DNA from: Kuafuiihalomonas sp039024635
Lineage (GTDB): Bacteria; Myxococcota; Kuafuiibacteriia; Kuafuiibacteriales; Kuafuiibacteriaceae
Direction of reading: 5' to 3'
Assembly (NCBI GenBank): GCA_039024635.1
Contig: JBCCQA010000010.1
Span: 1 to 64,000, forward strand
DNA length: 64,000 nucleotides
Under the pieces are notes generated by a model. It made no database searches. It was not told the origin of the DNA and saw nothing but the letters and a program-made list of their open reading frames with translations. Below are positions 26,160-33,951 of this stretch, one piece after another. A program made the translations under genes and the position numbers. Numbering within the stretch: position 1 is the first letter of the stretch; each line of letters opens with the position of its first letter.

Positions 26160-26956
26160 TGGAGTCTCTCCTTTGGAAGCACGAAGGAGACTGCGCCGAG
26201 GCGCGGATCCCAGTCGGCCATGAGCTCGTGCTGTTGCTCCGGGCCGATGCCCGACGCCATGAGGTGCTCGACCGCGTGAATGACGCGGTCACCCTTGGCG
26301 TTGCGTTGTTTGACGATGAGACCGCCGTCGGTCTGGTCGATCGGAACGAGGGCCACTCGACTGTCCTTGGCCATGAGCAAGACCCCTTGACGCCCGTCGA
26401 AGAAGCGTTCGTAGACCGCTTGTTCGATGTGAATCGAGCCCCGCTCGATTCGGAGCGGGATCCCTTCCACTCTATCAGAGTGCCGTCGAGCCGCGTGATC
26501 CGCCACCACGCGAAGGAGCCGGCCGTACACCGTCTCCATGGCCCGTTCGGCCGGCGCCGAAAGCTCGATTCCGTAGCCCACGGACTCCGCTTCGACCAGC
26601 CACACCCGGACCTCTCGGGGGAACTGGTCCTTGAAGATCCGTCGACCGGCAGCAAGGGCGTTCTCCCAGCGAAAGTCGTGAAGAGAAAGCGAAGCTTCGT
26701 AGTCGGCCGCCAGTTCTTCACCGGGGACCTCGAAGATCGAGCCTGGCTCAGCACCCGTCTGGGCGGCGTCTACGATGACCAAAGCCTCGCTTCCGCGAGC
26801 CTTGAACATGACGTCGACCCCCGCCGTTCCACAGTCGAAGACCTGGACGCCGGGTACGGGGTGACGCTGGAGCCGGTGCTGCAGCCGCTGAGCGACCGCA
26901 ACACCAACCCCATCATCGCGTCGAGTGGGGTTGCCACAGCCGATGATGGTCAACAT
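26156..26956 (-). CDS. Hydrogenase maturation endopeptidase with extra C-terminal domain
   Basis: 266 residues. Residues 1-155 are a HupD/HyaD/HybD-type Ni-dependent protease: IIGCGNPTRRDDGVG (Asp15-16 region), IVDAAQTG and LHDFRWE His/Asp. This enzyme cuts the C-terminal tail off the large subunit once Ni is bound. Residues about 160-266 form an added domain (IPLRIERGSIHIEQ...LIVKQRNAKGDRVIHAVEHLM) not found in standard 150-165-aa proteases; I do not recognise it. It starts 24 nt after the large-subunit gene. Confidence 0.9.
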   Translation of the reverse strand: MLTIIGCGNPTRRDDGVGVAVAQRLQHRLQRHPVPGVQVFDCGTAGVDVMFKARGSEALVIVDAAQTGAEPGSIFEVPGEELAADYEASLSLHDFRWENALAAGRRIFKDQFPREVRVWLVEAESVGYGIELSAPAERAMETVYGRLLRVVADHAARRHSDRVEGIPLRIERGSIHIEQAVYERFFDGRQGVLLMAKDSRVALVPIDQTDGGLIVKQRNAKGDRVIHAVEHLMASGIGPEQQHELMADWDPRLGAVSFVLPKERLQ

Positions 26957-26980
26957 GACGAATCCTCGGTGTGGCTTGGC

Positions 26981-28573
26981 TCAGGCCGTCCTGAACTTGG
27001 CGAGCTGCTTGCCCGTCTTCTTGTCGTAGGCGTGAACCGTACACACCAGACAAGAGTCGAAGGACCGCGCCACATGGCCAACCTCGACCGGATCGGTCTT
27101 ATTGGCGATGGGCGTCCCAACCAGCGCTTCTTCGATCGGACCTCGGCCTTCGTCCGAGTCCCTAGGTCCGACGTTCCAAGTCGTAGGCGCAATGATCTGG
27201 TAGTTCTTGATCTTTCCACCTTCGACCTCGATCCAGTGCGCGAGCGCGCCCCGGATGGCCTCGGTCGCGCCCCAGCCCTTGCCATCCTGAGGCTTAGGTT
27301 TGACGTAGAAAGGCTCGTCCAGTCGGAACTCCCGAAGGCAGCGTTCGGCCTGCCTGTACAGCTTGATGGTCTCGTGCATCCTGGCGATCTGCCGCAGGTG
27401 CAGGCTCGGCCCGACAGCCTTGAACATGCTGTGCACGAAGGGATCGTGGTGCTGCCAAGACTGACCGTGAGTCCCTCCAGCCACGAGCTGACGGGCGAAA
27501 GGACCGGCCTCGCATCGTCCCAACTCGTGGTCACTCACCGCGGTCGACCAGGAATAGTGACCCGAGAAGCTCGTCTCATTGTTGGGGATCGCCTTGGTCG
27601 TGCGGTCGTACGGGTGCACGCTGTGGTCGCCTTCGTCATACCAAGAGTGCTTTGTGCTCTCGCGGACGCGCGATTGGTCCATCGTTATCCACTTGTCCGA
27701 CTTCCCGTCATAGATGCCGCTCTTCATGATGACGGCGTCGTTGCGGCCATCGATGGTCGGTCGCTGGTACCGATCCTCGTGGGGCAGGTAGCCCCATGTA
27801 ATGTAGCGGCCGAGACCCTGCCCGTACTTGTCGAGTCCGAACTCGTTGCCGAGCCGATAGTAGAAGCCGAGATCCGAGTCTCGGTGCTCCTCTTTCTCCT
27901 CCATCCAGGCCATGAAGTCGTCGTAAGTTTGAATCTCCTCGTAGCGCTCGAGAGAGCAACCCAGCCAGCAAGGTTCGAGCCAGTTCCGTCGGAAGTACTC
28001 CAAGATACCCCATGAGCGGGTCACGTCGGTCAGAGTCGGCGAGCACATCACGCCACCTGGGACCATGTAGGACGAGTGAGGCCACTGGCCTCCCAGGAGC
28101 GCGTAGATCTCGACCGGTTTGCCCGAGATGGTGACGCCGAGTTCGTAGCTGCTTCCGGTGAAGGGTGCGAAGCGCCGAACCGCCTCCGCATAGGAGGGCA
28201 TGTTCTTGTACTTCTCGTTCACCATGTCGATGGCGTAGAGGCCGTAGAAGTAACGCGGCTGACTCTGTAGGGATTCGACCAGCTGACCAAGGTTGCGAGC
28301 GATGATCGCGTTTCTCGGGACCTCGGTCTGGTAGGCGGTGTCGAGGGCCCAGGCAGCGCAAGTAAGGTGGGAGGCCCCACAAATCCCGCAAGCTCGAGGC
28401 GTGACGACCAGCCCCGATTGAGGATCCTTGCCCCGTAGGATCATTTCGAAACCGCGGAACATTTCCGCTTGGGTCCAGGCGTTTACGACCTCGCCGTTGT
28501 CGATCTCGACACGCACGTCGAGGTCACCTTCCACGCGGCCGACCGGAGAAATGTCGAGTGTCTCAGTACTCAT
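26981..28573 (-). CDS. hhyL: [NiFe] hydrogenase large subunit, probable group 1h (actinobacterial type)
   Basis: 530 residues from the ATG at 28573. The N-terminal NiFe ligands are in RACGICGASH (C62, C65). The C-terminal ligands are in FDSCLVCTVH (C508, C511, H514). The DS before C508, instead of the more usual DP, and this wording fit group 1h. A 16-residue tail after H514 is the piece removed by the protease. The enzyme oxidises H2; group 1h members act at trace H2 and tolerate O2. Group assignment is by motif and neighbours, not by phylogeny. Confidence 0.93.
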   Translation of the reverse strand: MSTETLDISPVGRVEGDLDVRVEIDNGEVVNAWTQAEMFRGFEMILRGKDPQSGLVVTPRACGICGASHLTCAAWALDTAYQTEVPRNAIIARNLGQLVESLQSQPRYFYGLYAIDMVNEKYKNMPSYAEAVRRFAPFTGSSYELGVTISGKPVEIYALLGGQWPHSSYMVPGGVMCSPTLTDVTRSWGILEYFRRNWLEPCWLGCSLERYEEIQTYDDFMAWMEEKEEHRDSDLGFYYRLGNEFGLDKYGQGLGRYITWGYLPHEDRYQRPTIDGRNDAVIMKSGIYDGKSDKWITMDQSRVRESTKHSWYDEGDHSVHPYDRTTKAIPNNETSFSGHYSWSTAVSDHELGRCEAGPFARQLVAGGTHGQSWQHHDPFVHSMFKAVGPSLHLRQIARMHETIKLYRQAERCLREFRLDEPFYVKPKPQDGKGWGATEAIRGALAHWIEVEGGKIKNYQIIAPTTWNVGPRDSDEGRGPIEEALVGTPIANKTDPVEVGHVARSFDSCLVCTVHAYDKKTGKQLAKFRTA

Positions 28574-28593
28574 CTCGTTCAATTCCTTCCTGA

Positions 28594-29556
28594 TCAGACG
28601 ACGAACATGTCGTCTTTGGCCCACTGCGGCGCGTTGGCTTTGCCGGCGCCGACCATCGTCAAGTAAGAGCGCTTGCTCATTCCCACCGGAACTTCGTTCG
28701 GCAAGCCGAGCGTAGTAGGGGTCGCGAAGACCGTTCCCGGCATCAAGTCGTGGTGCGGGAATTCAGGTTCCGTACAGCCGATACACGGCATGCCGGCCCG
28801 CGTCTTCGAGGACTGACGGTTCCAAAGAATCCTGTTGCAAGGCGATCGCGTGAACGGTCCGCGACAGCCGAGGTCGTAGAAGAGACAGCCCTTGCGTTGC
28901 GCGAACTCCGTCGTCGAGACCTTGTAGGCGAAGTGCATGTTTCGGGTGCAGCCGGTCTGGGTGAAGCTTGTGAAGAAGGTCTTGGGCCGCTGGTATTCGT
29001 CGAGCCCTATCTCCGCACCCCGACCCGTCGCCAGGGCGACGATGATCTGCGTGATCCAGTCTGGGTGGGCCGGACAGCCCGGGATGTTGATGACCGGCAG
29101 GCCGGCCTTCGAGCGAAAGTCCGCGCCCAGGAAGCCACCTGCCGACTTCTTGTGGAACTGAAGCCCCGTCGAATCCGAGGGATTCGGCGGCACTGCTGGG
29201 ATTCCACCGTAGGTCGCGCAGTCTCCGATAGCGACGACGTAGCCCGCCGCGTTGGACAGCTCTTCGACCCACTCCATCATCGGACGGTGGGCGAATCGGT
29301 TCCAGTTCCCGGTGCCGTTGGGGGCCTGGATAACGCTGCCTTCGAAGACGAAGACGTCGAGCTGGATCTTGCCGGAGAGGCAGTCGTTCAAGAGGTCTTG
29401 CACCCCGGGTCCTAACTCGAAACCCAAGGAGGGATGCCACAAGAGGTTGAGTCCAAAGTCCGTCACTAGGTCGACGGCGCTGGGCTCCTCCGCGTTCAAA
29501 AAGGACATGGTGTTGCCGGAACAAGCACCGCCCTGTAGCCAAAGTACGTTCGTCAT
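28594..29556 (-). CDS. hhyS: [NiFe] hydrogenase small subunit, probable group 1h
   Basis: 320 residues from the ATG at 29556. There is no twin-arginine signal peptide, so the enzyme is cytosolic or peripheral. The proximal-cluster motif is GGACSGNTMSF: the usual second Cys of CXXC is Asn15. Group 1h enzymes are known to use three Cys and one Asp for this cluster, and Asp29 or Asp33 are candidates here. Other cluster ligands lie in GDCATYGG, IPGCPAHPDW, CTRN, GCLFYDLGCRGPF, PCN and PCIGCTEP. It is the first gene of the cluster and is followed by the large subunit after 20 nt. Confidence 0.93.
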   Translation of the reverse strand: MTNVLWLQGGACSGNTMSFLNAEEPSAVDLVTDFGLNLLWHPSLGFELGPGVQDLLNDCLSGKIQLDVFVFEGSVIQAPNGTGNWNRFAHRPMMEWVEELSNAAGYVVAIGDCATYGGIPAVPPNPSDSTGLQFHKKSAGGFLGADFRSKAGLPVINIPGCPAHPDWITQIIVALATGRGAEIGLDEYQRPKTFFTSFTQTGCTRNMHFAYKVSTTEFAQRKGCLFYDLGCRGPFTRSPCNRILWNRQSSKTRAGMPCIGCTEPEFPHHDLMPGTVFATPTTLGLPNEVPVGMSKRSYLTMVGAGKANAPQWAKDDMFVV

Positions 29557-29723
29557 CGTTCGCTCGCCTTCTCCCCGACAATCCTGCGGGGATAAATTCA
29601 ACGAGATCATCGGTACGCGAGCGAAAGTGATTTGAATAGACCCCTTGAACTTGACGGATTGCATCAAATGCTCTTCTCCGCCCAATTCGTCTCTTCAAGC
29701 GATTTGCCGCTACAATGTGCGGG

Positions 29724-29951
29724 ATGCAGAAGGACGAGAAGCTGGAGCGACTCCTTCGCGGTCGCTCGCTGCCTCCAAGAGAGGTCTACCGAGAATTGGG
29801 CGATTCGAAAATCGTGCAGTCAATGAGTCGACGCCCACCAAATCTGTTCGGAAAGTGGTGCGGATCCTGTCGGGGAATCTGGTTTGGGCTTCCGCTGGAG
29901 GTCGAGTGCCCCCGTTGTGGTGGGCGAGTTGGTGCCCGTAGATTTCACTGA
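29724..29951 (+). CDS. Small zinc-ribbon protein
   Basis: 75 residues from the ATG at 29724 (an earlier in-frame ATG at 29715 is possible). The N-terminal half is charged and helical (KDEKLERLLRGRSLPPREVYRELG). The C-terminal half has CGSC and CPRC pairs 12 residues apart, a zinc ribbon. TACAAT at 29711-29716 resembles a -10 box and would place transcription start almost at the ATG, so the mRNA could be leaderless. The gene is divergent from the hydrogenase operon. It may bind DNA or protein; function unknown. Confidence 0.5.
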   Translation: MQKDEKLERLLRGRSLPPREVYRELGDSKIVQSMSRRPPNLFGKWCGSCRGIWFGLPLEVECPRCGGRVGARRFH

Positions 29952-30060
29952 ACGATTTTGAAGCGAACGTGATTTAGTCCGGGTAAGCCCGAATCGCTCT
30001 GTCAATGCCCCTGCCTCACCTGGCCCCGCGCCACCACAAGAGCCCCTTCGAGGATCGCCA

Positions 30061-30315
30061 GTTGGCCCCGACCAAATCCGAGTCAACGCGGTGGCCCCGG
30101 CCGTGGTCGAGACCCCCGTCTTTGGGACCTGCATGAGCGAGGCTCAGGTCAAGGAGGTGTTGCCGAGCTTCAACGCCTTCCAACCGATCGGCAGGAACGG
30201 TCAGCCAGCCGACGTCGAGGAGGCTGAGCTCTTTCTAGCTTCGGAGCCCGCCAGTTGGATCAGCGGCACGGTCTCGGCCGTCAACGGCGGTGTGACAGCC
30301 GGGCGGCAGACCTAG
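30061..30315 (+). pseudogene. 3' remnant of a short-chain dehydrogenase/reductase gene
   Basis: The frame encodes the last 84 residues or so of a classical SDR: GPDQIRVNAVAP, then VVETPVF, PIGRNGQPADVEEAELFLAS and ISGTVSAVNGG, which are the conserved C-terminal SDR elements. The Rossmann TGxxxGxG and the YxxxK site are missing. Upstream sequence (about 29990-30060) does not continue the SDR in any frame, so only a stump remains. It converges on the malonyl-CoA reductase gene, ending 30 nt from its stop. It may mark a past rearrangement. Confidence 0.7.
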
Positions 30316-30345
30316 GGTCTTAGGGGCCGGGACAGTTCGCAGGAG

Positions 30346-33300
30346 CTACACCGTCACTGCGTTTCCTCGATAGATGCGCGCGAGGTATCGGCTCTCTTTT
30401 GGGCTGGGTGCTGGCAGCGAACACTGCAGCACGGCGGCCACGAAGCGATCCATTTCTTCTCGCACCTCGGCGTCGTTGCCCGGCTCTTCGGTGCGCGCAC
30501 GGCGCGTCAACTGGACTTGATTGACGGCAGGGACGGTCGGTAGACGCTCCCCCTCGACGCCCAGAGTCACGGTGAAGGCGTGCAGAGAGTTCTTCACGAA
30601 GAGCGCGAGCGCAAACTCCTCTCGCGTAGAGGCACGGGATGTGTCGGGCGTGACGAGTACGACCTGACAGCGTTCCCAGAGCGCAGCCAGGCGGGCGACC
30701 CGAAAGTGGTGAGTGAGTTGATCCTCGATGACACCTGCGAAGTCGTCTCTGGACAAGACGCGCTCCCAACTCATGGCGGAGTCGGCCGTCAAGGCATTCA
30801 TCGGAAGACGAGGAAAGGGGGCGCTGACCACTACGTCGATTCGGCCCATCTCCTCCCGGCAAGCCATGAGCCCGCCCTCGATGTCGTTCCCGACGGCTCG
30901 TGCCGTGAGCAGGACCCCTTCCATGGGCTGGGCCCGGCGCTCGATCTCGACCGCAGTGTCGGGATCTCGGGTCAAGACCCGAACCTCGGCCGCTGAGAGC
31001 TCACTGAAGGCGTCACACAGCGACAGCAGCTCTTCCTTCATCTCCTCGCCCAACAGGACCACCTTCTTACCCGCCAACTGGGCGAGATGATCCTGCCCGG
31101 GCTTGATCATCAGCTCGCCTTCCGTGACCGAGCGCTCGAACTTCAAGCCGCCCGAGGGGTGAAAGGTCTCACCCGAAACGATCTCGTCCGCTAGAGAGAA
31201 GACCGTAGAGACCGCGACCTGTTCGTCGGTGGGCATGGTCTTGAGATGAAGTCGATTGACGATGCCAGACTCGACCTTCCCTGCCTCCTTCTCGATGTCG
31301 TCTGAGTCGAAGAAAGGCTCCGGCGCACCCGTCAGCTGGTCGACGAAGCGTGCGCCGACTTCGGCGCCCACGACCCCTCCCCCGACCAGACGACCTGCGA
31401 GCTTGGGTGCAATCCCGACGCTCATCAAGAAACGGCTGGACGTAGCATCCGGCTTGCCCTTCTTGATGCCTTCCACTGTGCGATGAATCCCCTTGGAGTC
31501 GCCGAACTCGATTTTGTCCACTTCGTTCATCGCCAAGCGCTCCAGTAGGAGCTTGGCGTCCACGCCCTCACGAACGGCCTCCAGAAAGGCAGCATGAAGG
31601 AGATTCAGTCGCTTGTTCTCGAGGATCAGCCGGCCTCGCCGCTGGAATAGTCCAGGCGAGCTGGGGGTCCCTCGAAGACGCTGACCATCCACGGGACCCG
31701 GGGCCAGGGTGTTGATCTGAATCTCCGGCCCCAGATGTCGGGAGAGGATCTCGGACAGCGCGCGCTGGCCCGCCTTGGAGACCGAATAATCGGAACGGTT
31801 GGGATAGGCCACAGCGAGGTACTTTTCGCCGCCGAAGTAGCTCGAGACGTTGAGGATGTGCCCGGTCTTTCGAACCTTCATCGCCGGCGCGTACTTACGG
31901 ATCAGCGAGTAGTTGGAGATGAGGTTGGCCTCCATGGTGCGATTCCAGTCTTCCAGGCTCATGTCGACCACCATCTCCTCGGCGCCCGCGATGCCCGCGT
32001 TGTTGACCAGGATGTCGACGCCAGAAAATAGGCTCATCGAGTGCTCGTGGAGGCGGTCTAGGGAGGCTTCGTCGCCGACGTCCACGTCCGCCAGGACGTG
32101 AATGCGCGTCTCCGGCTCCGGATATCCTATGCGTCGGAGCTCGGTGACGATGCTCTCTCGAGCTTCGGCCAAGCGCTTTGGGTTCCTTGCGGCCAGCAAG
32201 ACCCGAGCGCCTGCGATGGCGAGATAGCGACCAAGCTGGAAGCCTATACCGACACTCCCTCCAGTGATGACGACGTTCTTGCCCTGATGAAGTCCGAGAA
32301 GCACACGCTGAATCGAAACCGGGTCCGCCGACTTTCCGGTGGCTCGTTCGATCTGCTCGGGGACGAAGAGGTTGATCGAGTCCATTCGTCGGACTCGGTT
32401 CGTCAGCGTCGCGGCCCAGGAGGCCGAGAAGGCCAAGTTGTCTGACTCCCGATTCGTGAAGCGTACGAGTTGGTTCGGCTTACAGCTCCACCGACGCCTT
32501 CCGGCTCGTACATCCTGCTCTTCTTCATAGCGCCACACGCGGATCAGCTCCTCCATGGCGGCGCGATTCACGTCGCTCAACCGGTTTCCTTGTCCATCAT
32601 CGGCGTTGGTCACGAAGGTGATGGCCGGAGGCTCCTTCATGCTCTGCCAGTCTCGGATGAGCTTGGCCACGGCGGAGGAAAGAGCCACCGGCGCGACGAT
32701 CTCGTCCCGGAGGAACATCTCGACGTCGGCGTCGCTCGCGGTCGAGAGGTCATAGTCACGATAGCGTCGAGCGGGAAGAACGATGACTCCATCCAAGCGC
32801 CCATACTGGTCGGTGACTAGCTGCATCGAGCGCTCGACATTCTCTCTTCGCAGAGGGTTCAGCAAAAGGAGGGGCGTGGGCGGAGTTCGGAGGCCCTGCA
32901 AACGGGCCCGCGCCATCTCTAGGGAGTCGATAGCCCGAAACGCGAGCACGACGTGCGCGCCATGGGCCTGGTGCTTCTCCATGAAGGCGAAAGCCTCATC
33001 GAGATCCCTTCCTCCCAAGATGAGGACGACTTTGTCTCTCAGATCCACCAAGCGCTTGTCGGGCCAGCTCACGAGCTTGGAACGACTCTGCGCAGGGACC
33101 TGCATGCCGTTCGTGACCTCGAAGGCATGGCCAGAGAAGGCGGCCGACTCTTTACTCGACAGCCACGTGATGGTGGAAGCCACGTCGTCGGGCGTGGGAT
33201 AGCGGAAGGCCATCTGCCCTTCGTTTGTCGCCCGTTCCACGGTCATGATCTGCTTGAACTGGGCCGAAGTCGTCCCGGATTCCATGCTCTGCAGCTCATC

Positions 33301-33951
33301 CATGGCTTTGAAGACGCTGTTGATCCTCTCCGACTCGATAGGCCCCGGAAAGACGGTGTTCACGCGGATCCCCCGTCCGCCGACGCCCAGCTCTCGTGCC
33401 AGCCCCAAAGAGAGGGCGTTGAGACCCGACTTCGGCACCACGTAGGGAAGGCGGCCGTAGTAGACGGTACGGGAGAAGATGGTGGACACATTGATGATGG
33501 CGCCCCCCGCTCGGAGAACAGGCGCCGCGGCGCGGGCCATGTTCCAGGGTCCGCCCAGCAGATTACGCACCGAATCGAGCATGGTCTCGCTCTCGCCATA
33601 GGCGGCGCGATCGGCCTCGGTGAACGGGATCTCCTCTAGGGGTCGCTTTGGCCCTGCGCCTCCTGCGTTGTTGATGAGGACGTCCACCCCTCCGAAGGCC
33701 TCGACCGCCCTCGCCACCGCCGCTCGGCAAGCCTCAGGGTCCGCGCTGTCGGCGGCGAAGGGCACCATCGCCTCTCGGTCGAAGCCTCTTTCAACCATCT
33801 CTTCCACGAAGGCCTTCAGCTTGTCTTCGTTGCGCCCCGTCATCAGAACGCGAGCACCTTCCTCCAGGACCTGCGCGCTGATGTGGCGACCGATGTTGCC
33901 CGCCGCTCCGGTCAGAACGATGGAACTGTCGAGAAGCCGAGGACGACTCAC
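30346..33951 (-). CDS. mcr: Bifunctional malonyl-CoA reductase of the 3-hydroxypropionate pathway
   Basis: 1,201 residues from a GTG at 33951 that overlaps the propionyl-CoA synthase stop as GTGA; the frame stays open upstream but only as the shadow of that gene. Chloroflexus MCR is 1,219 residues with the same layout. N-terminal half: SDR with TGAAGNIG (14-21), Ser156 and Y170-VVP-K174, then a degenerate second Rossmann unit (ILGGRD, 311 on). In Chloroflexus this half reduces malonate semialdehyde to 3-hydroxypropionate. C-terminal half from about 550: TGGSVGIG (563-570), NVSS (701-704), Y722-SVS-K726, which reduces malonyl-CoA to the semialdehyde. Both halves use NADPH. The product feeds the enzyme encoded just upstream. 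Confidence 0.93.
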   Translation of the reverse strand: MSRPRLLDSSIVLTGAAGNIGRHISAQVLEEGARVLMTGRNEDKLKAFVEEMVERGFDREAMVPFAADSADPEACRAAVARAVEAFGGVDVLINNAGGAGPKRPLEEIPFTEADRAAYGESETMLDSVRNLLGGPWNMARAAAPVLRAGGAIINVSTIFSRTVYYGRLPYVVPKSGLNALSLGLARELGVGGRGIRVNTVFPGPIESERINSVFKAMDELQSMESGTTSAQFKQIMTVERATNEGQMAFRYPTPDDVASTITWLSSKESAAFSGHAFEVTNGMQVPAQSRSKLVSWPDKRLVDLRDKVVLILGGRDLDEAFAFMEKHQAHGAHVVLAFRAIDSLEMARARLQGLRTPPTPLLLLNPLRRENVERSMQLVTDQYGRLDGVIVLPARRYRDYDLSTASDADVEMFLRDEIVAPVALSSAVAKLIRDWQSMKEPPAITFVTNADDGQGNRLSDVNRAAMEELIRVWRYEEEQDVRAGRRRWSCKPNQLVRFTNRESDNLAFSASWAATLTNRVRRMDSINLFVPEQIERATGKSADPVSIQRVLLGLHQGKNVVITGGSVGIGFQLGRYLAIAGARVLLAARNPKRLAEARESIVTELRRIGYPEPETRIHVLADVDVGDEASLDRLHEHSMSLFSGVDILVNNAGIAGAEEMVVDMSLEDWNRTMEANLISNYSLIRKYAPAMKVRKTGHILNVSSYFGGEKYLAVAYPNRSDYSVSKAGQRALSEILSRHLGPEIQINTLAPGPVDGQRLRGTPSSPGLFQRRGRLILENKRLNLLHAAFLEAVREGVDAKLLLERLAMNEVDKIEFGDSKGIHRTVEGIKKGKPDATSSRFLMSVGIAPKLAGRLVGGGVVGAEVGARFVDQLTGAPEPFFDSDDIEKEAGKVESGIVNRLHLKTMPTDEQVAVSTVFSLADEIVSGETFHPSGGLKFERSVTEGELMIKPGQDHLAQLAGKKVVLLGEEMKEELLSLCDAFSELSAAEVRVLTRDPDTAVEIERRAQPMEGVLLTARAVGNDIEGGLMACREEMGRIDVVVSAPFPRLPMNALTADSAMSWERVLSRDDFAGVIEDQLTHHFRVARLAALWERCQVVLVTPDTSRASTREEFALALFVKNSLHAFTVTLGVEGERLPTVPAVNQVQLTRRARTEEPGNDAEVREEMDRFVAAVLQCSLPAPSPKESRYLARIYRGNAVTV

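Noticed and set aside
25886..28015. Plus-strand open frame of about 709 codons opposite the hydrogenase genes
   Set aside because: It covers the antisense of the large subunit, protease and TPR genes, which have strong motifs. The reverse translation has no family resemblance.
29557..29640. Small hairpin CCCCG/CGGGG before the hydrogenase small subunit and possible sigma-54 promoter
   Set aside because: The stem is only 5 bp, and no GG-N10-GC (-24/-12) element or clear -35/-10 pair could be placed with confidence.
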